Part shown: positions 1 to 11,740 of the stretch, in pieces
How positions within the stretch are numbered: the stretch's first letter is position 1
Layout: every line of letters starts with the position of its first letter
DNA from: Triplophysa rosa
Lineage: Eukaryota; Chordata; Actinopteri; Cypriniformes; Nemacheilidae
DNA: 64,000 bases
NCBI RefSeq assembly: GCF_024868665.1
Contig: NW_026634114.1
Span: 11,941 to 75,940 of the forward strand
Reading direction: 5' to 3'
The notes under the pieces: generated by a model
What the model saw: the letters and a program-made list of their open reading frames with translations, nothing else
What the model was told of the DNA's origin: nothing
Databases searched by the model: none
Translations under genes and position numbers: made by a program

Positions 1-445
1 TTTTAATCATTTTAACCAAGTATAGAACAGATTTCAGCAATACAAAATTCAGTGATGTCTTTGAGATCTGTTTGAGGCCTGACCTAGATAAAGTTCAAAA
101 GGTTGAACATGTAGTTCACTTTGTGGCCTGAAAACTGGTACCAACAGGAAAACTTATTTTTAAAAACTAAGTAAAGGTCAACATTCCACTATTAGATACA
201 AACCTTGTTGCCTAGAAAATAATAGTGGCAGACAAGACTGATTGGATAATAAAAAATAAAAGGTAAAGGGAATTTCCTGATTGGTTTAGGAAAGCACTTC
301 CTTTCCTAAGTTTCACTATAACTGCAGGCTGGAAAACACTTGGTTTTCAGATGACTTGGGACATCTCACTTTGTTTGGCCTGATCAAATAAAGTTAACTC
401 CTTGACACCTGAACCTTCTTTGTCTGAGAGATTTTTTGAACTTCA
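1..445 (+). repeat. Possible 3' part of an LTR
   Basis: The stretch has a TATA-like ACTATAACTG near 314, an AATAAA signal at 387-392, and ends near TTGAACTTCA just before the truncated retroelement that starts at 456. This order of promoter, poly(A) signal and terminal CA fits an LTR read on the plus strand. The left end lies outside the window and no partner LTR or target duplication is visible, so the call is weak. Confidence 0.3.
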
Positions 446-455
446 AGATCGACTT

Positions 456-1655
456 TTACCACATCAGTACCTGCTGATTCAGTTTTCTGTAGTCAATTGT
501 TGGTCTCCACTTGCCGTTGAGTTTAAGGACAGTCCAGATGGGTGCTGAGTAGGTGCTGTTGCAGGGACGGATGACACCCTTTTCCAGCATAGAGTCGGTG
601 ATCTCTTGTACTGGCTCATGTGAAGCAATGGTGATTTTGTACTGCCTGACGAATGTGGGGGGAGCATTTGGGTGCGAGGAAATTCGTACCATATGAAGGT
701 TAGTGAGGCCACAGTCTAAACAGTCTTTTGCGAATGACGCTTTGTACTTGTACAGGACCTTTCGAAGTATCTGGAGGTCTGCTCCATCCTGTATGGCATC
801 TGCATCCTTCAGGATTTGTTGGACTTGTGCTTCAAATCCAGGGTAAGGCTCCTCCATCGTTGCGTCATCCGTTTTGTTGACAGTTACAGGGGTGGTGATT
901 TCATTGACTTCACAGATGGGTTGGCTACAGACAGTGTACACGGAAAGATAGTCTTTGGTCCTTTCGGTCCTGCACACCTGTTCTTTGGCAATTGGCATGA
1001 CCGATGTGATGGAGACTATCTGGAAAGGTGCTGTGAGAGCTGTGTTATCCAGAGTCCCCTCTGGAATCAGTGGTGGTGGGATGGGACCTATGACTGGTAT
1101 GGTGAGTTCAAGGTCATGGAAATCTTGGCTCATTAACCATCCCACACGGTAGCCCTTAGGAAGCTTAATAGGTGTAGCTGTGCAGTTGTTGAACAGGATG
1201 TGAACTGCACGGGATGTAACTTCAGTTAGGGGTGTGGCTTCCAGGGTGAGGCCAAGCTCCACACATTCCACTGATGGCTGGAAGTAGGCTAGGGTGTGGT
1301 TGAGGGTTTGGCCACGCCGCATGTTGAGCCGCACAGCGACCCCTTTGGTGTAGGCAGGTACAGCGGTTTCAAGTTCATTCACCAGGATACAGACTTCTGG
1401 GATGGTCTGACCTGATGCCAGGTGTATGTGGTTGACGAGGTCCACAGGGGGTTGTGCGGTCAATGGGGCCCACACCACATCATTGAAAGTATCTATGTGA
1501 ACTTGGAGACGAACTAGGATGTCTGCCCCAATGTAGATGTCATGTGGTGAGTCCTGAAGAACCAGGAAGTAGTGGGTTAAGGACCAGCCATTCCATTTCA
1601 AGTTCAAAGCGCAGACGCCTCTGGCCGTTACCATGGTTGACAGGTGGGAGCCCAA
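456..1655 (-). pseudogene. Pol fragment: second protease-like segment and RT start
   Basis: The 399-residue frame begins inside a retropepsin-like fold: residues about 39-62 contain IGADILVRL, which resembles the second conserved block of aspartic proteases. A long linker follows, with a segment typical of gypsy polyproteins just before RT. The C-terminus shows APIWTVLKLNGKWRPTIDY and the RKLNQ of RT, then the similarity ends. The protease reading frame upstream is in the same frame, separated by one TGA at 1662-1664, so the stop is probably a point mutation. RT is cut off before its catalytic aspartates, so this copy cannot reverse-transcribe. Confidence 0.65.
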
Positions 1656-1661
1656 CGGGAA

Positions 1662-2456
1662 TCATGTGCTCTTTACAACAAAAGGAATGTCCGGTGTGTT
1701 CGTAGTGAGAGCATTGAACAGTGTGGGGCTGATGGCTGAATTGTCTGCCCATAGTGCCAAAACAGTGTCTGTTATTGCCATGTTGTTCAGGTGTATGGCT
1801 TCCTTGACCCGAGGGCAGTAGCTGTCTGGGTGCTCGGCTGGTTGCAAGGTGCAGAGTGGCGTCCCTGAACTTGGGGCCGGCCTTGAGTCTGTGTTCTCGT
1901 GACCGGCTGGGGGTTGGTTGCTAACCTCTGTGACCTGGCAGCGCACTTCAACTGGGTTGGTTGATTGGGAAGGCAGTGGTTCTCGCACTTGAGCCCAGAT
2001 TGTTAGCTGTTTAAAGTCCATCAGGGGCTCAAAGCGATCTAGCAAATCTTTGCCAATGAGGAGAGGATAGGTATCCATTGGTGAGATGTACACAGGGTGT
2101 ACCAGACTCATGGGACCGATGGTAAGGTGTATGGGGGCTATTTGTTCCAGTCGGACCTCAGTTTGGCTGTATGACTGCACGTTCAATACACATCTCTGTG
2201 GCTTGAGAGTCCGATTCTGTCTCTTAGCTCCTTCCGAGAGTCTGTGAAACAACTGGGATGACATCAGCGTGAGGTCAGATCTGGTGTCAACAAGGGCCTC
2301 TAATCTCACCTCATGTTCCAAGGTGATGGCTAGATAAAGTTTCCTGGCCACTCCTTTCTCGATCAGGTTTCCCAGGAGACTTGGTACGGGGGCCTGTGTG
2401 GTGACTGACAAGCAGTTAGGGCTGATTTCCGGGTTGTTCGGTTCGGAGACAGACAA
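1662..2456 (-). pseudogene. Retropepsin-like protease segment of pol
   Basis: Residues 50-70 hold ALVDTRSDLTLMSS, matching the aspartic protease active-site block ALVDTGS, but with R in place of the key G. A second block, LLIGKDLLDRFEPL, matches the IGxDLL block of retropepsins. Near the end, residues about 230-250 (DTVLALWADNSAISPTLFNAL) look like another active-site block whose D-T-G has become A-D-N; its matching second block continues in the next frame. The polyprotein thus seems to carry two protease-like modules in a row, both with damaged catalytic triplets. Confidence 0.6.
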
Positions 2457-2649
2457 CTAGCACAGCACTTTCGGGTACCTTGGGATCTTGATCGATGATG
2501 GGCTGGAGTATTTTGGTTTGTTCTGGGTGATCAGCTGTCAACTGGGGTGCATTTTGAGAGTTTGCCTCAGAGTTTGTGGGGGCATTGGCAGAGGTCTGGG
2601 AATTGTCTTTAGGAGGAGGGCATTCTGAAGGTTTGTTGATTTCTGCCAC
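2416..2649 (-). pseudogene. Linker segment between gag and protease
   Basis: This 77-codon frame is in the same frame as gag: the gag stop TGA (2656-2658) is followed directly by CTA and then runs open to 2416. It overlaps the protease frame by 41 bases in another frame. The peptide is rich in P, Q, N and S and has no recognisable domain. It may be the natural extension of gag into pol by stop-codon readthrough, with a later indel before the protease. Confidence 0.4.
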
Positions 2650-2655
2650 TTGTAG

Positions 2656-3906
2656 TCACGAGGAGTCTGGCATATCCTCTTCGTTTGGCTTGTTAGGCCC
2701 TTTTTGAATCAACTCCTTTAATATCTTCAAGATCTCTGCCGACTCTGAGGTCTCTGTACTTTTCTGCTCTGGGGACAGGTGAGAATTGGGCTTGTCTCGG
2801 GGGCGTTGAGGTGCATTCCTCAGATGACTGTTTGGGCTGGTTGTGCCTGCTGGTGCGGGTCGGTGACGCCTAGGTCGGCGATTAGTTTCCCATGCAGCAC
2901 TGTCCCTTGGGTCGTCTGACCAGCGGGGTCTGCCCCTGGGCCTCTCGGGGTGCCCTGTCGGATGCTTGGCTCGAGCACCCAAGTAGTCATACCATTCAGT
3001 GGCTGTAAAGTCCCTTGTCTCTCTGTTACCAGGCCTAGCACTGTGATGCGGTTTGGCGCCCTCTAGAGTCAGCTCTGGGTAGTGTTCAGAGACAGGGAAA
3101 ATAACAGGATTTTTAACAGTCTTTTCAGAGGTAGTCTTGTGCTTAACATAGGCCTTATGGGCCATGTCCCGCAGCTGTTGAGTGGTCATGGTGCGGGGGC
3201 ATGCCATATCTCCTAAGTGATGACTTACACTAGGATGCAGGCTACGCAGGAAAAGAGTTCTAAAGTTAAAATCCTCCTCCATTTCTGGCTCATTTCTGGC
3301 CCCAATGTAGGTTTGTCTCAGTCTATTATAATAAGCCGGTGGGGTTTCGAGACGGCCCTGTTTGAGGTCCATGGCAGCAACCAGTCCCTGCTCAGACTCT
3401 GGGTCTGAAAACTCCTTTATTATAACCTGCTGCAGTTGCTTGTAATCCCTTTTTACAGTGTCTGACTGCCGGTCCAGGAAGCTGCGCACCTCGCGGCTGG
3501 AGGTAATCCTGAGCAAATACAGTCTGTCTCTGGTGGAAACATTTACCATGGTTTCCAAATGAAAGTCAATATCCTGCACGTAGGCATGTACGTCGTGTCC
3601 TCCTGCAGGGTTTGGGGTAAACATGGGGATGTTTCTGGCCAGCTTGTCAATGTCCTTGGGAGCCATGACGTGGGTCGTTGTAGGGGTTCTGTGGAGACTG
3701 GGAAGTCTGTTCCAACTTGTCGGGGGAGATTCAGTGGTGTCTTTTCCCCCACTTTGTTCAGCCTGGTAGGCATACTTCAGTTCTCTTTGCACTGTATCAA
3801 ATTCAGCTTTGAGCTGGTCTTGTTGCTGAGCCAAGGCTTGGACTTCAGCTCGGGCTGCTTGAAAGTGTCTTTTGGAGGCTTTGGCTTTTGCCTCTCTCTC
3901 TTTCAA
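2656..3906 (-). pseudogene. Retrotransposon gag, main part
   Basis: The 416-residue frame opens with a charged coiled coil (residues 1-65, rich in K, E, A, Q), followed by a helical gag core from about residue 80 to 265, with segments such as FTPNPAGGHDVHAYVQDID and a final basic, proline-rich tail with RPRGRPRW. No CCHC zinc knuckle is visible. The coiled coil continues upstream in other frames between 3907 and 4144, so at least one frameshift separates this part from the N-terminal piece. It lies just upstream of the protease, as expected for gag. Confidence 0.65.
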
Positions 3907-4144
3907 TTTGGTTTCCGCTCGTTTTAAAAGAGTCTCTGCTTCTTGGAGCTTGCATTTCAGGTCACGCGGGCCTGTTCCAATCGTTTTCTGCGCTCGGTGT
4001 CTGTACGGAGGTCGGTTAAAGTTTCCTGTAGCCTTTCCACCTCCTCCTTTAGCTCTATGTGCACTCCTCCGTTGCCGGCTTCTTGGCCTCCAGGGTCAGT
4101 TGATCTAGGCGATTCTGAGTAGCTGCCTGGTTCCTGCGAGCCTC

Positions 4145-4489
4145 CTAAGCCTGAAGCTTTAGTGCTACTGTGTCTTGCTCCAGGAGAGTAACGTTTCCGT
4201 CGCTCAGCTTCACCTGGGCGATGAGGTTGTGGGCAAGGGCCCCGATGATCTTGACCAGCTCCTTGTGGGTGTAGCTCTGTACTGGATCGTAGGCCATCAG
4301 CCGGTTCAAGTTGTCATCCAGCTGCTCCCGGGTCCAGTCCGGTAGGTCCCTGGTCGCCTCGGGCAGGAGGGCCTCCGTCATTGCGCTCAGCCAGGCCCCT
4401 AGCTGGTCCCAGTGGGTGGCAGGACTGGATGATCTGGACATGCTGGCGCACTGGGGGGCGAGAGAGAAAAGCACAAGAGGCCAATGCAA
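4145..4489 (-). pseudogene. Gag N-terminal fragment
   Basis: This 114-residue frame contains WDQLGAWLSAMTEALLPEA and ends with a helical segment before the coiled coil that belongs to the downstream gag part. Position (first frame after the LTR) and helix-rich composition support a gag N-terminus; no database family could be checked. It is cut from the rest of gag by a frameshift around 4100-4144. Confidence 0.5.
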
Positions 4490-4894
4490 GTCCCTACAAG
4501 TTAAGAGAGCTCTGTACTACTCCTATGTCATGTGTTCTGCAGCTAACTTGGGTGAACAGTCAGTGGCGCAACTTATTTGTGTTTAAATAACACCTATTTA
4601 TCCTGGCGGTGCGTTGGCAGGGCAGATAGTAGGTGTGTGTGTGGGTATGTTGGTACAGGGAAAGAGTCTGAGCAAATGTGTCGATGGGTTGAAACTTAGG
4701 GGGTCATTCTAATGACTGGGGTAGTTTATGTCATCAACATATTACTGAGAATTCCCTGATGGCTCATGCAGATTAAGTCTTCTTGAAAATTAAAGGTAAA
4801 ACAAGACAGGATTAAATCAATAACAGAACAAAAATGATGAGACAGGAAAATGAATAGAGAGGGTTGCCTTAGTTCGGCTGGTTGGCAACACTAG

Positions 4895-6042
4895 TGTTAT
4901 GACGGGGCCCGCAGGTAGGGGGCGCTATGGTGTCACATAGGCTAGGGAGGCAGCTAAGCTCAAAACAACAAGGCCAAACTAAACAGTTTAAAACGGGGTT
5001 GGAAAGGAGCGTTTCTACTTCTCTTTCCGCCTATAGCAACTCAGTAGGTGCTGTACCTCATTTAATAGACCTGGGCGTGAGGGGCCTCCAGGTGGGTCCT
5101 CGTAAAGCAAGTCCAACTCTCCGGTCTTTCTGGACACACAGCGGCAGACCCCTCAGATCCCTTGCCCTACACGCCACTCAGGTGCGACCACACAAACAGT
5201 CACAACTCTCAGCCCAACCTGGCAGTACCTAGTGAGTAACCGACTGACGGGCACAGAGAAAATTGGGATTTTACCCGGGGGTGCCACTCACAACAGACAT
5301 AGCCCATAGGCTTTTCTTCCCGCTAAGTGGCACTTCCCGGCGTTATATACCCCAAAATTGCTGCAGTGCACCCAGTCAGCGCTATTGGTCCCCACTCGCA
5401 CCAGAGTGCCAGTGGCTGAAGTCTCCCTGCGTGCCGTCACCTAGAGTGCGGGGACTGAGGTATCTGAGGCTATCCACCGCCAGTGCCAGGCACGCCAGGA
5501 CAGCCAAATCCGCCCACCAGACACCACTGAGGAGAGAGACGTCACTTCACTACCCAGGTGCCTTAGAGGAAGTGCTACCTATAGGGAAACACAAAGGCTG
5601 AACAGGGCTAGGGTTAATGGCATTGCTGGAAATAACCCAGAAGAGCAAAATAAAAGGTCAAAACTTTAAGATTTGCGAGCCCAGTGAATTAATTAAAATC
5701 CAATTTAATAAATTATGTTCCTAGGTAGGGAGCAGTAAAGGGAATAATGAGAAATGAAACAAAAAGAAACATACAATATTGAAATAACTGAAAACAAAAT
5801 TAAATCCACGTAAACCCGAAAACTAATTATTCTTATAATAATAATTAATTAAACTGAAAATAAAAATCAAATGAACAAAATAAACTGAGAAATCAAAACA
5901 ACCAAAACGGAAATGAGAGAAGTTAAAGAGGGAAAAGACTGACTGAGAGGACCCACAAGGGAAGTCAGGCAGGAAGGGGTGGAGTTAGGAACGTGTTAGC
6001 CACTTTCGATACACTGCCCTCTGGTGGTAGTGAGATGTAACA
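4895..6042 (-). repeat. Probable 5' LTR of the minus-strand retroelement
   Basis: The interval begins TGTTATGACG and ends GATGTAACA, giving inverted TGTTA/TAACA ends typical of LTRs. It sits directly upstream of gag when read on the minus strand. No second LTR copy exists in the window to confirm the ends. I could not match a primer-binding site to a tRNA at its inner edge. Confidence 0.5.
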
Positions 6043-6559
6043 CCCTACCCTAGACTTCAACGTGATTACATCTTACGTCTAACTCTCGTTTTAAACAAAG
6101 ACTTCAACAAACACTTTAAACACTCCAGCAGCAATTGCTGTTGACAAGAATTTACATCAAAAATAACGTAAAACACAGATTAAATAATGAAATTCAAACT
6201 GGGTCTACAAGAAAATGCTGTTGCAGCATTTGACGTCAAATTGATATAAATTCAAATCCAATTGCCCACTGGGGAAGCGTCACGGATGGTGACGTTTGAT
6301 CTCGGCAGATCCGAATTCCGTGTCAGTTCGTATTGTATATGACCTGACGCGCGGCAGGATTTCTTCGCTGCCCAAACACTGAGTTAAAACACACAGTAAC
6401 ACACAAACACAACAGGATTTCTTCGCCGTCGTACAATTAACTTGATCAAGATTTTTATCACACTCCCCTTTAAACGGTCGTCATCTACTGTTTAACTATA
6501 CAATATACAGTAAAACAGTATCCTTCCGCCTCGTCTACTCAAAAAGAGGAAACAAGAAA
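6043..6559. other. Unassigned AT-rich sequence
   Basis: No open frame or recognised repeat was found. It contains a repeated phrase around 'aggatttcttcgc' at about 6357 and 6414. Confidence 0.3.
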
Positions 6560-6810
6560 GCACGCATTAGTTAGCTAGTCTAGTGGTTAAACCGGCGGGT
6601 AACGACTGAGGTGCACTTGAGCAAGGCACCTTACCCCTACTTGCTCCCCGGGCGCTGCAGTGATAGCTGCCCACTGCTCCAGGTGTACGTGTGTTCACGA
6701 CTTGCTGTGCGTGTGTTCACTACTCTCTGGATGGGTTAAATGCAGAGGTCACATTTCGGGTATGTGTCACCATATCTGACTAATAGGTCACTTTCACTTC
6801 ACTTTCATAA
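6560..6810 (+). mobile_element. tRNA-derived SINE copy, head truncated
   Basis: The body 'gctccccgggcgctgcagtg ... tactctctggatgggttaaa' is shared with the minus-strand copy at 11465-11740, whose tRNA head has a clear B box. Here the head is shortened and the tail diverges after the 'gcagaggtcaca' phrase. Confidence 0.6.
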
Positions 6811-9014
6811 AGTGCCATTTAAGAGAGTATTCGGTTTCGATAACACCCATAGAAACAGACATGAATAGTCACTGAGTTCTGCTCACAAAATAAGGTTTAA
6901 AACTGCCCGCACATTCTCCACCAATATATGTTGTGTATTTCGGGGAAACTATGAGTTTAAACACAGTAACCTACAAATATTTAATGGTGATTAACCATTA
7001 ATTATTTTATACACTTTACCTGATGCAGCAGAGCCAGTAACAGCAACAAACTAAATACACTCGTCCACCGAGTGATCAGCAGATCGTATATTAACTAAGA
7101 AATATTACTCCCCTGGCCTGGAAAAACAATATTCTTACTGTAGTACAGTACCACTTCAGAAATCTTAACGAAATCAAGCAGTTTAAGTGATGTTGATATG
7201 TGATAAATAAACACAAAACAATTCGAGCGTGGATACACATGCGGTTTATTTATATACACTACGGGGGAACTAAAATCAACTAGCTAACACAAATCAAACA
7301 TTAGCAAACAAACATAAAAAAGTAAAACAGTAGAGAATGAAAGAAATAGATAAAGCAAAGAAAATGGCAGTATTAAATCAGCTATTCACATCTGCACGAA
7401 CCATCGAGGACAAACTCCTTATTTAAAAGGGGCAAAGCTTATACGCAACTGGTTAGCAATAGTTCAGATACTTGCATTGGCTTCTTTGTTTCTCGGGACA
7501 CATGCTGGCACGCGTATCAAAGGGTCCTGATGTGTTCAGAGCAAGCCGTGAGTCCGTCGGATTTAGCTGAAGCAAACTGCTGGAAGAAGCTTTCTCTGAG
7601 GAGAGACAGGTCTCGAGAGGTTGAAAGAACACGAGTGAGCGAACACAAGCGAGCGGACAGATGTTTTAACCCCGAGGGCGTCACGCCCCTCTGAGGTGGG
7701 CGATCCAATGTGATGAGATAGTTTTGGGCGCGAAAACATGTTTCTTTGTCCGGCACGCCAGCTTGTTTGCATTTATGGTCGCCTGGGAGTTTGGAGCAGT
7801 AGATAGTCTTAGAATAAAATATAGTGAACATGGTATAAAAATACATTAGAAATGTAGAAATGTGTAGAAATCAGGTCAGAAAAATATTTTCTATTTTAAA
7901 TTTGATTAAAATGTCTTGACGTGAAACATGATGTCCCAATATTTACCAAACCCTTTATCACTTAATTAATTAGATGAAATTGACTCACTGTGAAATGTGT
8001 CCTTTTACTGTATACTAGGGCTGGGCGATATTGACCAAAATTCATATCTCTGTATTTTTTTGATGAAAGGCGATATCCGATATGTACTGTATATCGATTT
8101 TTCTACAAAGTGGAATAAATGTTTACTAGCAAGTCAAAGCCTCATGTGAGATGTCACAATCACCTGTATTAAAATGGCTTGTGAAAAGAAATTCAAGGAC
8201 AGGGTTTTTTTCCCTATTTGAAAAACATACACAGGGTTTTTCCTGGCTCAAAATGAGGCGGAGGTGGTGCATCCTTATCTTGTACACACACGTAGGCCTA
8301 ACGTACCTTTAAGTGGCTTAACCAAAGTGACTTTGAGTTTGACATATTAAAAGTTCTAACAAAATTAGATAAAAATGACAATTATTAAGTTATATAAAAC
8401 TGTCATGACTCGGGAGGAACAAGAGGTTCGGAGACTCAAATGCGGGTAAAGAAGGTTTATTTGAACACAATAGTCCACACAGATCACCAGAATCACCAGC
8501 TACAAGTACCTCGTGAGCCCGTGGGGAGAGGACTCGACCCAGCGGCACTCACGGTAAGAACAGTAACAGAATCCAGACAGGAAACCTTGACTCTACCGGA
8601 CGGTAGGTAGGGCCAATCTTAGTAGAGCCAATCTTACGCCATTGATCGCGTTGCTCTTATCAACAGATTAGTTGATGCTTTCTACATAGGTCGATTCAAA
8701 TTCAGGTACGCTAATAGACAATGCTTTTTAAATCTAGTCATTTTGTAAAAGAAAATTAGCTAAATATGACGTTGTTTGAACACTTACGAAAATTAAGCAT
8801 GGTTTTAACTATAGTTAAAAGCGCATGCTTACTAGTTAAACCGTGGTTAAAACATGGTTAATTCTCATAAGGGATATGATGATGAGTGAGTTAAAATGTG
8901 AAAGGATAACACTTCGGTATAGGGGGTCATTCTCACTATTCGTTTTTATTTGTTAAGCATTATGTATGTGAAAACATACTCTGTGGTCAAAGTGTTTTCA
9001 GAAACTGTCTCTCG
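6811..9014. other. Unassigned repeats and AT-rich sequence
   Basis: Nothing coding was found. 7400-7850 read on the minus strand is GC-richer and resembles an LTR or element end, but without paired ends. At 8018 the phrase GGGCTGGGCGATAT, common at ends of fish DNA elements, is followed by sequence with the same 'cgatat' motif. At about 8402 'tgtcatgactcgggaggaac' followed by 'ggtttattt' resembles the start of a minus-strand LTR of the type seen whole at 60022 and 61891. 8795-8880 carries repeated 'gttaaaa/ttttaac' inversions. Confidence 0.3.
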
Positions 9015-9022
9015 GTCCTGGC
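9015..9022. repeat. Left target-site duplication of hAT-like element
   Basis: GTCCTGGC here is repeated exactly at 10679-10686, on the other side of the element. Confidence 0.85.
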
Positions 9023-10678
9023 CAGAGGTGGACAGTAACGAAGTAAATTTGCCTGAGTACTGTACTTAAGTACACTTTTTGAGTATCTGTACTTTACTTG
9101 AGTATTATTTTTTCTGAGTACTTGTACTTTAACTTGACTACATTTGAAAGACAAATATCATACTTTTTACTCCACTACATTTATAAAAAGGTCCAAAAGT
9201 AGAAAATGGTTTCTATGCAGCGGGGTTTCCTGTGTGCGCAATTTATCTGGCTTGCGATCTGCCAGGACCTTTTACTGTTGCCAAGTATTTCAGTTTTTCT
9301 AAGCTCGCGGTTTTCCGGCAAGCTTTGAATGGCCATTTGGCAGATTTTTTTAACGCAAATCTGGCAACTCTGGGATCTTCCCCGCTAAACTAATGTAAAC
9401 GTAGGCGCTGCTACATCGTTGATAGCGCTCTAAAAAGGCAAATAGAACATTAAAAGAGGAAAAAGGCAGATGTTAAAGTGTGGTGTAATCATCTGTGGGT
9501 TACGATCAGTCAAAGATCGTAGAAACATTGTCATGAAAATGATCGGCATAACGGCTAAACGGTAAATAAGCATCACATACACCTTGAGCTACGCGTGCGT
9601 GTTAACTTCTGATCTGCTGCTATATCATTTAAAGCGATTTGGAGAATGAATGATGTTTTTACTGAAGTAACTATAGTTGAAGTATTCCTGTTGAAATAAA
9701 AACAATAGAACCCTGCCCAAAATACAACATAAAATGTAATGGATTTAATGGTTATAATGGGAATTGTACTATGGATACTTGTTGTCTACTTGTATGTGAT
9801 GGATTCTATTGGTGGGATGGTAAATCCTATTGGAATAAAACCCAAAACACACTACAAAGAGGAATTTAATTTAAAAATCTCATTCTAATTAAAAAATTCA
9901 TTTTTTTTTTTCAGCAGGGATGGTATTTGCAGTAAAACCACAGTATCCACAAATTTACCATTTTCTATATATAGGAACCATACTCCAATTAATAATCTTT
10001 AGTAAAACCACAGCAACTAAACATACCATAGTTTCATTATACTAGCTATAGTTTATGTTTGTAGTTAAATTATGGTAATACAAATGGTAATAAATCCAAC
10101 AAACACATGGCTTCTACACTTTACTATTTACAAGAACCTTACTACTTACTGGTAAATTGCTGCTAAAACTGGTAAAGGGAATATACAAAATAAAAGAACA
10201 CTGCTCATAAATACATATAGGCCTAGGGGGCTAATGAGGATAATAGGCTAAATGATCATACAGGATTATATCTAAACTAAACATATGTGTGCTAAACATA
10301 TAAAGCTCTTAAAGGAGTTGCTCACTGCAAAATTTGCCCCCATTGACTTTCCATAGTAGGAATAAAAACTACTATGGAAAGTCAATGGGGGCAAATTTGG
10401 AAGTGAACTACTCCTTTAATACCACTAATACTGTGAGCTACTCAGTGTATTCAGTAGGTTGCTTCAGGGGCATAAGGTATACGACAATAAAACAATGCAC
10501 AACTGACATAAAGGAAATTTACTTTTAATACTTGAGTACTTTTAAAAGCACGTACTTCTGTACTTTTACTTAAGTAAGAATCTGTCTTTACAACTTTTAC
10601 TTGTAGTGGAGTAATATTTGACCAGTAGTATCTGTACTTTCACTCAAGTAAGGAAGTTGTATACTTCGTCCACCTCTG
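9023..10678. mobile_element. Non-autonomous hAT-like DNA transposon
   Basis: The 1656-bp element starts CAGAGGTGGAC and ends with its exact reverse complement, flanked by the 8-bp direct repeat GTCCTGGC. Eight-base duplications and CAGRG ends are hallmarks of the hAT superfamily. Both subterminal regions are full of degenerate 'agtacttttact/agtaaaagtact' repeats in opposite orientation. No transposase frame is present, so it depended on an autonomous relative. Confidence 0.85.
10330..10398. repeat. Perfect 30-bp inverted repeat, 9-bp loop
   Basis: Arms at 10330-10359 and 10369-10398 are exact reverse complements around the loop GAATAAAAA. It lies inside the hAT-like element and may be a small nested insertion. 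Confidence 0.9.
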
Positions 10679-10686
10679 GTCCTGGC

Positions 10687-11200
10687 AATATGTAGCCAAG
10701 ACTTAAATATTTACACAGACATTACCCTCTTCTCTTATTTAAATATTCGTTTTTAAATTAAAAACGCTAGAGTAAAAAGTCAGTAAAACGTCAGTTCAAC
10801 ATCATCTAGGCCTATAATATTCAGTCCTCTCATTACAAATGACAAAATAATAAATATAAATTCAAGCAAATAATCATATCATATTAAAGTATGTTTTGCC
10901 AATACAGTTACAATACAATACAGTTTACTTCATACGCCTCTTTATGAATAAACATTTAAACATTTTTCTAGCGTAATATTACAGAGCATACAAAATACCC
11001 AACCCAACACCATACAATAAAATTACCAGAAGAATGAAAAAAATGCTCAGTTAAGCAGGTATAGTATGGTAATGGGAAATGAAATTAGATTGCCTCCACT
11101 GGTCCGAGGTTACTTGAAGAGAAAGAAGCCTGGCTGTAATTCAACACCATGAGGTAAAAATGAAATGTCCATTTTAAATTTGCCTACTATTGCCTAAACA
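10687..11200. other. Unassigned AT-rich sequence
   Basis: No reading frame or repeat that I recognise. Confidence 0.3.
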
Positions 11201-11464
11201 GTGAATACTGTACATTACTTTGGTTATGATCTAGTGATCCATTTCCAGTCCATGAAGAATCAGTTGACGAAGTCTCAGGTAAAAGTCCGTCATTTCATAA
11301 ACATCATTTGTCATGACAAGGTTATGTTCAGCCATCAGTTCCACACAAAGTTGAAAGACATCCTCATCACAAGGGTAGTCTTTAAATATACAGTCTTCTC
11401 TGCAAATGCTCAGTTTTGTTTGATGAACTGGATATAAGAAATTCTGCACTCCATATTTAGATTT

Positions 11465-11740
11465 AATTTATTGTCATTGCACATGTACAAGGCAACGGAA
11501 TGTGACCTCTGCATTTAACCTATCCAGAGAGTAGTGAACACACGCACAGCAAGTGGTGAACACACGTACCCCCGGTGCAGTGGGCAGCTATCACTGCAGC
11601 GCCCGGGGAGCAAGTAGGGGTAAGGTGCTTTGCTCAAGGGCACCTCAGTTGTTACCCGCCGGCCCTGGGAATCGAACCGGCAACCTTCTGGTCATGAGTC
11701 CGACTCTCTAACTATATATCTCTAACTAATATATTATTAT
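11465..11740 (-). mobile_element. tRNA-derived SINE
   Basis: On the minus strand it has an RNA polymerase III B box GGTTCGATTCC (plus-strand 11668-11678), a tRNA-like head ending with GACTCATGACC, a body shared with 6560-6810, and a tail with GTACATGTGCAATGACAATA. It lies in the presumed last intron of the integrase relic. Confidence 0.75.

Larger units (their letters stand above)
456..6042 (-). mobile_element. Truncated LTR retrotransposon (gypsy/retrovirus-like)
   Basis: Read on the minus strand the order is LTR, gag (4489 to 2656), protease (2456 to 1662), second protease-like segment and the first part of reverse transcriptase (1655 to 456). The RT stops just after its DYRKLN motif, so RT core, RNase H, integrase and the 3' LTR are missing. 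Frameshifts and stops break the reading frames, so this is a dead copy. The organisation is that of Ty3/gypsy or vertebrate retrovirus-like elements; I cannot choose between clades without alignment. Confidence 0.72.

Noticed and set aside
4927..5601. Two plus-strand frames of about 100 codons
   Set aside because: They lie within the probable LTR on the opposite strand and show no protein-like conservation or domain.
7517..7846. 109-codon minus-strand frame
   Set aside because: GC-richer repeat-like region, no recognisable domain; more like part of an LTR or element end.
11640..11740. tRNA gene suggested by a B box
   Set aside because: No complete cloverleaf; the B box belongs to the tRNA-derived head of a SINE.
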